A stretch of DNA of 40,869 nucleotides from JAKSCF01 sp028279945. Lineage in GTDB: Bacteria > Bacillota > Clostridia > Peptostreptococcales > JAAYPU01. This document shows positions 32,549 to 40,769 of the stretch, in pieces. The stretch is from positions 1 to 40,869 of the forward strand of contig JANQMT010000066.1 of NCBI GenBank assembly GCA_028279945.1. The letters are read 5' to 3'. Both the position numbers and the translations under genes were made by a program. The notes under the pieces were generated by a model. That model searched no databases and was not told the DNA's origin. It saw only the letters and a program-made list of their open reading frames with translations. Each line of letters starts with the position of its first letter. Within the stretch, counting starts at the first letter, position 1.

Positions 32549-32575
32549 GGGAACAAAATCCTGCTCTTGTGTATC
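32549..32575 (+). promoter_or_regulatory. Possible ECF-sigma promoter of the secreted-protein gene
   Basis: GGGAAC (32549-32554), 16 bases, GTATC (32571-32575) resembles ECF promoters (GAAC/AAC -35 box, CGTM-like -10 box). It lies about 40 bases ahead of the secreted-protein gene and next to the ECF sigma gene, suggesting a direct target. No such element precedes the sigma gene. Confidence 0.4.
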
Positions 32576-32613
32576 TTAATACATGAAGGGGCTCCCGAAA
32601 GGGGATATTGGGA

Positions 32614-33057
32614 ATGAAAAAGGGATTAGTTTTTATTTTAGTATTGGTTATGGTAATGGGCTGTGCGTCTATGGTATACGGAGCGCAAGACAGCATCATC
32701 CAAGCAGGAAATACGATGGTAACTAAAGCTGCTTCATCTAATTCGATGATAGATCTATGCGGCAGCTTAATTCAAAACTTAGGCAACGGTGATGTGTATA
32801 TCCAAGGTTATACACAAAGCTTTAATAAAGTCGATACTATAAAAGTGAAGGTTTATTTACAAAAATTGACCATTACGGGATGGACCAATGTAGACTCATG
32901 GACAAAAACAGAGACCAATGACGACTATGCTGAGAAATACTTAGTGGAGAATGTAGAAACAGGGTATTACTACAGAGTTCGTTCATATCATACCGTTATT
33001 GACAACGGTGTTACTGAATACACGGACACTATGACAAATGACATTTTAATTTACTAA
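32614..33057 (+). CDS. Secreted protein, DUF6147-like, probable ECF-sigma target
   Basis: The 147-residue product begins with a clear signal peptide (MKKGLVFILVLVMVMGCASM, processing likely near VYGAQ). The remainder is beta-rich and polar, with IQNLGNGDVYIQGYTQSF and a C-terminal YYYRVRSYHTVIDNGV stretch. This resembles the small secreted clostridial DUF6147 family, function unknown. I use the ATG at 32614, ten bases after AAAGGGG; an in-frame TTG at 32608 lies too close to that site. The gene follows the sigma/anti-sigma pair and has its own ECF-like promoter. Confidence 0.7.
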   Translation: MKKGLVFILVLVMVMGCASMVYGAQDSIIQAGNTMVTKAASSNSMIDLCGSLIQNLGNGDVYIQGYTQSFNKVDTIKVKVYLQKLTITGWTNVDSWTKTETNDDYAEKYLVENVETGYYYRVRSYHTVIDNGVTEYTDTMTNDILIY

Positions 33058-33106
33058 GCTTATACCTTATTTTAAATTTTACCTTCTGACTTGGGGGAGT
33101 AGAATT

Positions 33107-33160
33107 ATGGTTAAATACGATGTGGAGCCCTCTAAACCAATGATAATAACCAATTCTTAA
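33107..33160 (+). CDS. Very short 17-residue ORF with ribosome site
   Basis: ATG 33107 after TGGGGGAG encodes MVKYDVEPSKPMIITNS. It is short and unrecognised; the ribosome-like site is its only support. It could be a leader peptide or chance. Confidence 0.15.
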   Translation: MVKYDVEPSKPMIITNS

Positions 33161-33212
33161 AAAACATATTTTCAAAGGGGTATTGGGAAGCGTATATTTA
33201 AGATAAAATGGT

Positions 33213-33352
33213 TATAATATATAAGGAGACAAGCGTCTCCATCCCCCACTTATTTTACTTAAGCCAATCTCTCATAAATTTTACTGTTTTCCCGGTCGCT
33301 TTAACAGTAAATATATGAGTGTTGGAAAGCTGTCATTTGGACAGCTTTTTTT
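33213..33352 (+). ncRNA. Candidate small RNA ahead of dnaX
   Basis: A TATAAT box at 33213-33218 is followed by a hairpin GGAGAC/GTCTCC (33225-33240). A long rod follows, in which CCAA, CTCAT and TTTACTGTT (33264-33290) pair in order with AACAGTAAA, ATGAG and TTGG (33303-33325), and then a terminator (33326-33352). There is no coding frame across it. The unit looks like an independent RNA of about 125 bases or a terminated leader. No -35 box is evident and no known family is recognised. Confidence 0.4.
33326..33352 (+). terminator. Terminator upstream of dnaX
   Basis: AAAGCTGTC (33326-33334) pairs with GACAGCTTT (33340-33348), then T residues to 33353. It separates the sigma-factor cassette and the RNA candidate from dnaX. 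Confidence 0.88.
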
Positions 33353-33378
33353 TATTTGAAGTAATTCTTTCGATGCTA

Positions 33379-33387
33379 TGGTATAAT
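33379..33387 (+). promoter_or_regulatory. Extended -10 promoter of dnaX
   Basis: TGG plus TATAAT (33382-33387) about 45 bases ahead of the dnaX ATG, without a well-spaced -35 box. Confidence 0.6.
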
Positions 33388-33431
33388 ACCCTATAGCAAT
33401 AGTATAATAATAATTTTATGGAGGCAGAAAG

Positions 33432-35060
33432 ATGTCGTATAGAGCACTTTATAGACAGTGGCGGCCAAGTCATTTTGATGAAATGGTGGGCCAGCAACAC
33501 GTTACAAAAGTTCTTAAGAACCAAATTCAAAGTGGACAGACCGGACATGCATATCTTTTTTGCGGAACTAGAGGAACAGGAAAAACTTCTGCTGCCAAAA
33601 TACTTGCTAAAGGTGTTAACTGTCTGTCCGAGGATCAACAAAAGCCTTGCGGTGAATGTGAAAATTGTATCAGCATAAAAGAAGACAACTTTATGGATAT
33701 TATAGAAATAGATGCAGCATCTAATAACGGTGTGGATAATATACGAGAATTAAGAGAAAGCATAAAATATCCTCCGGCAAAAGGGCGATATAAAGTATAT
33801 ATTATAGATGAAGTACACATGCTTTCAACAGGGGCGTTTAATGCACTGTTAAAAACATTAGAAGAACCACCTGAATATATTAAATTTATTCTTGCCACGA
33901 CAGAAGTGCATAAACTACCCTCAACCATATTGTCCAGGTGCCAAAAATTTGACTTTAAAAGGATTTCCGAGAAAGATATAACAGATAGAATGGTTACAAT
34001 CTTAAATCGTATGGGTATTAAAATGGATACCAATGCACTTGCACTGATCGCTAGAAATGCCGAAGGGTCAGCCAGAGATGCTCTAAGTATTTTAGATCAA
34101 TGTATTGGACTAGGATCTAAAGAGATTACTAAAGAGGCTATTATAGAAGTTTTAGGAACGGTTGATGATGATTTTATGCTTCATTTGACCAACTGTGTGG
34201 TAAAGCAAGAATCAGCAGAAGCTATTCTTCTCATTAATCAGATGATAGCAGAGGGTAAAGATATTCAGCAATTTATTAAAGACTGGATTTACCATTATAG
34301 GAATTTATTAATGAGCAAAATTACAAGAGAGCTAGAGTTGGTTATATCCATGTCCTCTGAAAATATTCAGAGGCTTCAGGAGCAAGGTAAGGAAATGTCA
34401 ATGCCTTCCATTAACAATGCGATAATGGAGCTGTCCCAAACTGCGGCTGCGGCTAAATACTCTTCTCAGCCAAGAATCCTTTTAGAACTGGCAGTTGTTA
34501 AATTATCGCACCCTCAAATGAATGATTCAGTAGATGGGCTTTTGGAAAGAATATCAATACTTGAAAAAACCATATCAAATGGGCAATGGACGGCCGTCAG
34601 TCAAAAACAACCTCAAATTCAAGAGCCACAGCTATTAGAAGTGGAAGATGATGATCCTCAACAGCCACAAGAAGTTGAGGTGGAAGATAAACCTTCTGAA
34701 ATATCACCACCAATAGAAGTCAATCAGGATTATACTCAATTGTGGCAAACGGTGATTAACGAAGCCAAGAGTGAAAGGCCTTCTCTAACTATGTTTACCC
34801 AAGGGGTAAACATATTGAGTATAGATGACAAGGCTGTTATTTTATACGTTGAAGGTGAAGGAAAAAAAGAATATCTATTGCGTAATAAAGATATAATAGA
34901 GGAGATATTTGCTAAACACACATCTAAAAGTTTAAAGTTAGAATGTCACTCAGATGAGAGCGGCATAAACATTATGCCAAAACCATCTAACGATGATGAG
35001 GAGATACGACAAGAATTAGTGAATTTTATTGGCAGTGATCAAGTAACGATTGTTGAATAA
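33432..35060 (+). CDS. dnaX: DNA polymerase III gamma/tau subunit
   Basis: The 542-residue clamp-loader ATPase begins SYRALYRQWRPSHFDEMVGQ and has Walker A GTRGTGKTS (about 45-53), a zinc module with CGECENC (about 73), the Walker B/DExx segment YIIDEVHMLSTGAFNALLKT (about 115) and SRC (sensor 1 region). The middle is the collar domain; the C-terminal part contains a Gln/Glu/Pro-rich linker (about 395-435) and a final domain that in tau contacts the polymerase or helicase. A GGAGG site lies before the ATG. It heads the conserved dnaX-ybaB-recR cluster. Confidence 0.96.
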   Translation: MSYRALYRQWRPSHFDEMVGQQHVTKVLKNQIQSGQTGHAYLFCGTRGTGKTSAAKILAKGVNCLSEDQQKPCGECENCISIKEDNFMDIIEIDAASNNGVDNIRELRESIKYPPAKGRYKVYIIDEVHMLSTGAFNALLKTLEEPPEYIKFILATTEVHKLPSTILSRCQKFDFKRISEKDITDRMVTILNRMGIKMDTNALALIARNAEGSARDALSILDQCIGLGSKEITKEAIIEVLGTVDDDFMLHLTNCVVKQESAEAILLINQMIAEGKDIQQFIKDWIYHYRNLLMSKITRELELVISMSSENIQRLQEQGKEMSMPSINNAIMELSQTAAAAKYSSQPRILLELAVVKLSHPQMNDSVDGLLERISILEKTISNGQWTAVSQKQPQIQEPQLLEVEDDDPQQPQEVEVEDKPSEISPPIEVNQDYTQLWQTVINEAKSERPSLTMFTQGVNILSIDDKAVILYVEGEGKKEYLLRNKDIIEEIFAKHTSKSLKLECHSDESGINIMPKPSNDDEEIRQELVNFIGSDQVTIVE

Positions 35061-35116
35061 TGAGAATAAGTCATTTATAATGTTAACTTAGGTAGAGGTT
35101 AAACATATATTTCTAT

Positions 35117-35154
35117 ATTACATTCTAGGTAATATGAATAAAATATAATGTAAT
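35117..35154. repeat. Inverted repeat between dnaX and ybaB
   Basis: ATTACATT (35117-35124) and AATGTAAT (35147-35154) are exact inverted copies with 22 bases between them. There is no T-run, so it is not a standard terminator; role unknown. Confidence 0.35.
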
Positions 35155-35213
35155 CAATTATAAAGAACCTTTAATATAGCTAAGCGTAAACAAAAATATT
35201 TTGGAGGTAACAA

Positions 35214-35561
35214 ATGGGTAAAGGAAAAAAATCAATGGGAATGGGTATGCCTGGAAATATGAATAGTATGATAAAACAGGCTCAACAAATGCAAAAGAAA
35301 ATGCAGGAGATGCAAGCAGAATTAGAAAAAACAGAAGTTGAAGCAACTGCAGGAGGCGGCGCTGTAACCGTTAAGGCCAATGGTAAAAAAGAAATATTGG
35401 ATATTCAATTAAGTGCTGAAGTTGTGGATCCTGATGATGTTGAAATGCTTCAAGATCTTGTAACTGCTGCTGTTAACGAAGCTTTGAGAAAGGTTGACGA
35501 AATATCATCTGGTGAAATGAGCAAATTAACCGGAGGATTAAATATGCCAGGACTATTTTAA
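35214..35561 (+). CDS. YbaB/EbfC family nucleoid-associated protein
   Basis: The 115-residue protein has a Met/Gln-rich N-terminal helix (MNSMIKQAQQMQKKMQEMQA) and the YbaB core TEVEATAGGGAVTVKANGKK, with its continuation ILDIQLSAEVVDPDDVEMLQ. Members form dimers that bind DNA and are almost always encoded between dnaX and recR, as here. TGGAGGTAAC precedes the ATG. The Gly/Met-rich first 15 residues are slightly longer than in many homologues. Confidence 0.93.
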   Translation: MGKGKKSMGMGMPGNMNSMIKQAQQMQKKMQEMQAELEKTEVEATAGGGAVTVKANGKKEILDIQLSAEVVDPDDVEMLQDLVTAAVNEALRKVDEISSGEMSKLTGGLNMPGLF

Positions 35562-35576
35562 GATTGAGGTGCTAAC

Positions 35577-36176
35577 ATGAAATATTATGCACGTCCTGTA
35601 GCAAAATTAATTGAAGAATTTGCTAAATTGCCCGGTATCGGCAGCAAGAGTGCACAACGACTTGCTTTTCATGTATTGAATATGAGTGAAAGGGATGCTT
35701 CTAATATTGCAACCGCTATATTAGAAGCTAAAAAAAGTATCCGGCAATGTTCCCTATGCGGCAACTTGACAGATGTGGACCCTTGCAATATATGCTGTGA
35801 CTCCAAAAGGGACCAATCGGTGGTATGCGTAGTAGAGAGCCCTAAGGATATTGTTGCCATGGAAAAAATCAAAGAATTTCATGGAAAATATCATGTTTTA
35901 AATGGCGCCATCTCACCTATGAACGGTATTGGTCCTGAAGATATTAACTTAAAATCATTAATTATTCGGTTGCAATCGGAGGAAATTAATGAAGTGATCT
36001 TGGCAACCAACCCAACAATAGAAGGAGAAGCGACTGCCATGTATACCGCAAGACTTATAAAGCCATCGGGTATAAAAGTAACGAGAATTGCACATGGTGT
36101 GCCGGTTGGTGGTGATTTAGAGTATACGGACGAGGTTACCCTATCTAAAGCATTAGAAGGAAGACGTGAGCTTTAA
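35577..36176 (+). CDS. recR: Recombination mediator protein RecR
   Basis: The 199-residue RecR is complete: the helix-hairpin-helix LIEEFAKLPGIGSKSAQRLA (about 11), the zinc finger CSLCGNLTDVDPCNIC (about 57), and the Toprim domain (VVESPKDIVAMEKI onwards) with LATNPTIEGEATAMY and the C-terminal GVPVGGDLEYTDEVTLSKAL. It loads RecA onto gapped DNA with RecO/RecF. It starts 15 bases after ybaB with a GAGGTG ribosome site. Confidence 0.96.
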   Translation: MKYYARPVAKLIEEFAKLPGIGSKSAQRLAFHVLNMSERDASNIATAILEAKKSIRQCSLCGNLTDVDPCNICCDSKRDQSVVCVVESPKDIVAMEKIKEFHGKYHVLNGAISPMNGIGPEDINLKSLIIRLQSEEINEVILATNPTIEGEATAMYTARLIKPSGIKVTRIAHGVPVGGDLEYTDEVTLSKALEGRREL

Positions 36177-36235
36177 GTCATAAAAATACTTGTGTAACCA
36201 TAAAAAACTCATATCAAATTAAAAAAAGTCTTATC

Positions 36236-36293
36236 AAAAATCATGCTCTAAGACGAACGAAAGCTCTCTTTAGTCATGATTTTTTAATTTTTT
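36236..36293 (+). terminator. Terminator of dnaX-ybaB-recR
   Basis: AAAAATCATG (36236-36245) pairs with CATGATTTTT (36275-36284), with a weak inner CTAAG/CTTTAG stem; T-rich sequence continues to about 36293. Confidence 0.8.
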
Positions 36294-36993
36294 GCTGAAG
36301 AAGAGAAAGTATTTTGATAAAATAATGGAGAACAGAAAAAGGATTAAGGGTTAAGGGCTGAGGATTAAGAAGTGATAGAGACAGATTAAGAAGAAGTATA
36401 AGAGATTTAAGGGTTAAGAGAAATAGATATAAAAGGGAAAAATGAAGAGAAAATAGAGATGGATTAAGGGATGTGGGGTAAAATGGAAAAAATATAAGGA
36501 AATGAATAATGTTGATTTTTCAGTAGGTTGAAGGGTAACCGTGATAAAAGTTTATTGTTCTTTTGATGGGAGTTTATTTGGGGGACATATAGTTAGGATT
36601 AAGATTTTAGGGTTAAAATTTTCAGAAACAGAAACAGTTAAAAATTTGCGTGTAAAAATTATATCAGAAAAAGAAAATAGTTACATTATTTTATAGCAAA
36701 TAGCTAAGATTAGAATGACAGAAAAGATTAAGAAGACTTGAATTAAGAGCTTTTTTTATTTTTTTGTCTGTTTACTCAGTTGATAAACATTATTTTAATA
36801 TTGATATAACATAAGGGATGTTGGCTGTTTTTAAGAATCAGTTTTGAAAGAAAAGTGATATAGAGAAAAGTTTTGTGAAAAAAAAATAAAGTTTTATATT
36901 TTGGTATAGAAACTTCAAAAATAAAAGGCAGAGTATACATATTTTGAAAATTTGAATAGACTTATAAGATTCATTCTTTTAAACTTTGTATTG
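36294..36993 (+). other. 700-base purine-biased non-coding region
   Basis: No convincing gene on either strand. From about 36310 to 36500 the plus strand is strikingly purine-rich, with degenerate repeats built on GGATTAAG, GGGTTAAG and ATTAAGAAG; GGATTAAG-like words recur around 36597 and 36745. The rest is very AT-rich. This marks the change from the conserved recR cluster to accessory genes and may be decayed DNA. Confidence 0.5.
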
Positions 36994-37022
36994 TTGAGAA
37001 TTGTAAATAAAAGGAATATAAT
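36994..37022 (+). promoter_or_regulatory. Promoter of the TerB-like two-gene unit
   Basis: TTGAGA (36994-36999), 17 bases, TATAAT (37017-37022), about 57 bases ahead of the first gene. Confidence 0.6.
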
Positions 37023-37078
37023 GGTTGTAAAAGCGATTATTAATTTGTAATTTTGACATATCGAAAGGGGTATTTGAA

Positions 37079-37942
37079 GTGAAACAAGAAGTGAAATTTA
37101 CTGAAAGACAACTGATAGATTTATATGGGCTAATGTTTTCTGTTGCATACTCAGATGGTGAATTAGATAAAGAAGAACTTAAATCTATATATGAAATTAT
37201 TAATACAGAAAAATTTTCAACAGAAGGTGTACAGCAAGTACAAAACTACATTGTTCAAAATCCTGATTTTCATGAAATAGTTCAAAGAGTTAAGAAGGAT
37301 ATTGAGGAATTAAGGTATACGTGTTATTTGAATGGAATGGAGATTGCATATTCAAATGACATAGTAACTAAAGAACAAGAAGAACTGTTTGGATATTTAA
37401 GAAAACAGTTTGAAATATCAGGTGTTCAAGATAAAAAAATTAGAGAGTTTGTAAAAGAAGCAAAACGTTTAAGAGAAAGAGGTATAGACGATAAGTATGC
37501 GAAAGATGCTTTAAAATCAGCGGTATCAGGTCTTGGCGCAGTAGGAATTCCAGTTGCAGCTGTATATTTTAGTGGAAGTGTTATTGGGTTGAGTGCAGCT
37601 GGAATAACAAGTGGGCTGGCAGCATTAGGACTTGGTTTTGGAATGATTCCTGGTATAGGAGTAGCAATACTTATAGGTGCTGGAATATTTATAGCATTAT
37701 TAAAAATTTTAGATGTAGGTGGGAAAAAGAAGAAGAAAGTCTTGCAAAAGGAAAAAGAAAGAAGAGCTCAACAAGTAATTAAAAATCTTCAAGACACAAT
37801 TAATAATTTAATTGAAAGAATTCAAGAATTAGAAGAAAAAGCAAAAGAAGCAGAGGCAAATAAGGAAGCAATTGAAGAATTAATTAAGAGATTATCAATG
37901 CTTAAGCAGATTGTAGCTAATAAGAAAAGGAGTATAGCATAA
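37079..37942 (+). CDS. TerB-like domain protein with glycine-rich membrane segment and coiled coil
   Basis: The 287-residue protein has three parts. Residues 1-135 are all-helical with the acidic loop YSDGELDKEEL (about 23), as in TerB-like domains, and a second similar loop (YSNDIVTKEQEE, about 98). Residues 144-205 are hydrophobic and Gly/Ala-rich (GLSAAGITSGLAALGLGFGM, IPGIGVAILIGAGIFI), suited to a membrane hairpin or oligomeric pore. Residues 215-280 are a strongly charged coiled coil. TerB-like domains occur in membrane-linked stress systems; this combination has no assigned function that I know. GTG start at 37079 after AAAGGGG. The next gene follows after two bases, so they form a unit. 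Confidence 0.65.
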   Translation: MKQEVKFTERQLIDLYGLMFSVAYSDGELDKEELKSIYEIINTEKFSTEGVQQVQNYIVQNPDFHEIVQRVKKDIEELRYTCYLNGMEIAYSNDIVTKEQEELFGYLRKQFEISGVQDKKIREFVKEAKRLRERGIDDKYAKDALKSAVSGLGAVGIPVAAVYFSGSVIGLSAAGITSGLAALGLGFGMIPGIGVAILIGAGIFIALLKILDVGGKKKKKVLQKEKERRAQQVIKNLQDTINNLIERIQELEEKAKEAEANKEAIEELIKRLSMLKQIVANKKRSIA

Positions 37943-37944
37943 TT

Positions 37945-39342
37945 ATGTTGAGCAATGATGAAATAAGAGAGTTACAACCAATACTTGCAACTCAAAGTCA
38001 TTTGTTAGAAAGGATAAATGAAAAAGTAAATTATTTAGAAGATGTGTTTAAAGATAACGATAAACAATCAATTGAAATTAGTAACTTAGAAAAACTGCTA
38101 GTCGACATTGAAGCAAACGTTAATTTATTAGAGTTTGATGATTTCAAAGATTGGGATGAAAATATTATTTATAACATATATGTGGACAAGTTATCTGGTG
38201 TTAGCAAAGATTTAGAAGAACTTGAATATGAAGACTGGGATTCATTTGTAAAAAAATCTTTTCAATATTGTGCACAAAATAACATAGAACCTTTTCTACC
38301 ATATGAATCTTTTTTAAGTAAGGAAGATTTGAAAGCAATAGAAAAAGAAAGCTATAAGAATAAATATAAATGGGACGAATGGGATTATATTTTTGTCGGG
38401 ACAGCAGGTGTATTAGCTGCACTTACAGATTTTTTCTTGGCGAGAATACCGAAAGATATGACAACAGGTGTATATAAAGAGCAAAAGGGTAGTGATATTA
38501 CTAAATGGCTTCAAAGCTTAAAGTTACCACCTTCACTACAAAAATGGCTAGAAGATACTGCAAAAGTAGCTTATGACAACACAGGTGGAAGTAATCATAG
38601 AATAGACACTTTTGGACATGACCCTGCTATTGGATTTACTATTGGAGTAATTGATATTATACGTGGAGGGGCAATTACAATAAAGAAAGGAAATTTTAAT
38701 ATAGAGAGTGGGATATCGCAAACAATTCTTAATCCTATAGAAGCAATTGTAATACAGTTCTTACATTTAGCATCAGATGTTGCAACAAAAAAGGGGTTGC
38801 CAGTTCCATTTGCAACTGTATTTAGAACTTTAAACATAGGTAGTTTTAATAGACAAAATGGAAAAACAGCTACAATAAGTGATTTGACTTTGTGGATGTA
38901 TCATCATGGATATGACCTAAGACATTTTGTTACAATGAGCATAACTCCTGCTACAATAGAAATAATTTTGAGAGCATATATACTTATAAGGCATTATTGT
39001 GAAAATGGTGAAGAAAAAATTAGTATATCTAATAACCCTAAGTATAGGTCGATGTTACTATCTGCACATGCTATTGCATCTGCAACTAATGCTGGAAAAG
39101 TCGCTCTTTATCAAGGAAACCCATTAGCAATTAATTATACAGAATGGTTAGCATTATTAAGATATTTAGTACCTTCAATGAAATATTGGTTATTTGATAA
39201 GCAAAAATTAAAAATAGAACACATGGAGAATATTAATGATAATCTTTGGAATGAGCTTACTACCAATAGCTTTGAACTATTAAAAAAGAGTAGATTTGAA
39301 AATATGAAAGTAGTGGAACTTGGTAATGAAAAATTAGCATAA
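37945..39342 (+). CDS. Unknown His-rich membrane-associated protein, partner of the TerB-like gene
   Basis: A 465-residue protein that I cannot assign to a family. Residues 1-135 are acidic and helical, with coiled-coil character (LLERINEKVNYLEDVF). A hydrophobic segment follows (YIFVGTAGVLAALTDFFLA, about 150-168). The centre has conserved-looking polar signatures among hydrophobic stretches: SNHRIDTFGHDPAIGF (about 216), IVIQFLHLASDVATKKG (about 270) and DLTLWMYHHGYDLRHFVTMS (about 313). The grouped His and Asp residues could bind a metal, loosely recalling membrane metal-dependent hydrolases of the YdjM/DUF457 type, but this is only an impression. Two bases separate it from the TerB-like gene, so the products probably work together at the membrane. 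Confidence 0.55.
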   Translation: MLSNDEIRELQPILATQSHLLERINEKVNYLEDVFKDNDKQSIEISNLEKLLVDIEANVNLLEFDDFKDWDENIIYNIYVDKLSGVSKDLEELEYEDWDSFVKKSFQYCAQNNIEPFLPYESFLSKEDLKAIEKESYKNKYKWDEWDYIFVGTAGVLAALTDFFLARIPKDMTTGVYKEQKGSDITKWLQSLKLPPSLQKWLEDTAKVAYDNTGGSNHRIDTFGHDPAIGFTIGVIDIIRGGAITIKKGNFNIESGISQTILNPIEAIVIQFLHLASDVATKKGLPVPFATVFRTLNIGSFNRQNGKTATISDLTLWMYHHGYDLRHFVTMSITPATIEIILRAYILIRHYCENGEEKISISNNPKYRSMLLSAHAIASATNAGKVALYQGNPLAINYTEWLALLRYLVPSMKYWLFDKQKLKIEHMENINDNLWNELTTNSFELLKKSRFENMKVVELGNEKLA

Positions 39343-39485
39343 AAGTTAAGTTACAAAAGATGCAAATGCATTAAAGAGTTTACCTTAAGAACGTTCCATG
39401 GTTATTAAGATAATTAAAAAAGACTCGTTTGTAAATGTACTACGATATACTAATAAAAACTTGAATATAGTAAATATCTTTATTT

Positions 39486-39495
39486 AGGATACCAG
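39486..39495 (+). repeat. Recurring intergenic motif, copy 3
   Basis: AGGATACCAG, identical to 4329-4338 and 18465-18474, 26 bases ahead of the XRE gene start. The flanking CTARGC part of the other copies is not kept here. Otherwise 39343-39521 shows no gene. Confidence 0.3.
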
Positions 39496-39521
39496 AAATA
39501 TAAAAATATGGAGGTATTCAA

Positions 39522-39965
39522 ATGGATAAAAAGGATAAGTTATCTAGAAAATTAGGAGCGTATCTAAAGCATTTAAGAAAAAAGTCAGGTCTAAAATTAG
39601 AAGAAATAAGTGAGAAAAGTTCACTTTCAATTTCCTATATATCTAGGCTTGAGAACGGATTAATTGATGCACCTAGTATTTTTACGATAGAATCACTAGC
39701 CTATGCATATGAACTATCTGTTTTTGAACTATTAAATTTATCGATAAAAGAAGAGAATGAGAAAATAATAAGTCTTGAGGAATTAATAATAAAAAATGAT
39801 TTTACTTATAAAGATGACAAGGTAGACATATATACAAAACAGGCAATTTTAAATCTAATAAGTTCGTTACTAGATTTAGATATGAGTGAGATAGAGGAAG
39901 TAGCTAAGATATGTAATTTAATAACAAAGTATTCAAAAGAAAGAAAATGTAAAGAAGGAGTGTAG
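39522..39965 (+). CDS. XRE-family transcriptional regulator
   Basis: The 147-residue protein begins with a complete Cro/CI helix-turn-helix: LGAYLKHLRKKSGLKLEEIS, then SISYISRLENGLIDAPS (about residues 12-60), followed by LAYAYELSVFELL. The remaining 75 residues form a helical tail that may be a dimerisation or ligand region. ATGGAGG precedes the start. It may control the two-gene unit upstream or be an island regulator; no target operator was recognised. Its stop lies one base from the stop of the convergent S23 gene. Confidence 0.85.
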   Translation: MDKKDKLSRKLGAYLKHLRKKSGLKLEEISEKSSLSISYISRLENGLIDAPSIFTIESLAYAYELSVFELLNLSIKEENEKIISLEELIIKNDFTYKDDKVDIYTKQAILNLISSLLDLDMSEIEEVAKICNLITKYSKERKCKEGV

Positions 39966-39966
39966 C

Positions 39967-40371
39967 TTATGCCCCTTCTTTTATCATTTTGCCAAGCTTT
40001 CTAATCATACTTACCAGCATTCGATTAAGTTCTTGATTATATTTTTCAACCATATCATAATCTTCTTGAGATATAAAAGAATAGCGTAAAGCAAGTTGCG
40101 TGTGGCATAGAACTTCATTATTACTTCCAATCGCATTTACAAGAAATGAAATATACTTCTTAGGATAGATGGAAACTGCATTGCCGTCTGTGATGTTTGA
40201 AGGTATTGAAAAACTAGCCCTTAAAAGCTGGTCTTTTAGTATATATTTATGTTCATGAGGTAGCTTCTTCACAATTTCTTGAATAATATCGCACAATTCT
40301 AAAGATTTTTGATAGACAATTAGCTGTCTAAAGTCCCTTACACTATAATTTTCAAAATCTATATTTTTCAT
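39967..40371 (-). CDS. Four-helix-bundle protein (S23 / 23S rRNA intervening-sequence family)
   Basis: The 134-residue protein has the family pattern FRQLIVYQKSLELCDIIQEI, KLPHEHKYILKDQLLRASFS, then IPSNITDGNA and a C-terminal helix rich in Leu/Arg. These small four-helix bundles are found inside 23S rRNA intervening sequences, as stand-alone genes, and as relatives of the Avd protein of diversity-generating retroelements. No reverse transcriptase or rRNA is near, so it is a stand-alone type of unknown role. GGAGGCGAT precedes the ATG at 40371. It is convergent with the XRE gene. Confidence 0.88.
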   Translation of the reverse strand: MKNIDFENYSVRDFRQLIVYQKSLELCDIIQEIVKKLPHEHKYILKDQLLRASFSIPSNITDGNAVSIYPKKYISFLVNAIGSNNEVLCHTQLALRYSFISQEDYDMVEKYNQELNRMLVSMIRKLGKMIKEGA

Positions 40372-40544
40372 AAAATAATCGCCTCCATTTTTTAGATTTA
40401 AGTGATAAGTAATAAGCTTGAGGCATTATAAAGGATTGCTTTATTTAATTCAAATTACAAGATGATTTTTTTCTTGAAATACTAAAAAATAATTTAGTAC
40501 ATTGAAGAAATAAGAAAGGGATTATTAAAATGAAGGAGGAATTT

Positions 40545-40769
40545 ATGATATTTATACATGGGATAAAGGTGATAGGGTTAATTTTAATAATAAATCTTTT
40601 GTTAAGTTGGTTCAGCAGTAGATATGAACAGATATATATTAAGATAATTAAAAGGATATTTCATATGGTATGTGCTTTAACCTGTGTAGCAACAATATTA
40701 GCAAATTGGAATTATAGAGAAAGCACTCTAGAGTTCATTGGAGCTTCTGTAAGGGGTCAAGTAAAATAG
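40545..40769 (+). CDS. Small two-span membrane protein
   Basis: About 74 residues, with MIFIHGIKVIGLILIINLLL as the first span and MVCALTCVATILAN as the second, separated by a basic loop (SRYEQIYIKIIKRIF). I place the start at ATG 40545, five bases after GGAGG; an in-frame ATG 15 bases upstream contains that site. The TAG stop is part of the first terminal repeat of the adjacent mobile element, so the last codons may have been replaced by insertion. No family assigned. Confidence 0.5.
   Translation: MIFIHGIKVIGLILIINLLLSWFSSRYEQIYIKIIKRIFHMVCALTCVATILANWNYRESTLEFIGASVRGQVK

Noticed and set aside
36310..36500. CRISPR array
   Set aside because: The repeats are only about 8 bases long, degenerate and without regular spacers; no cas gene is present.
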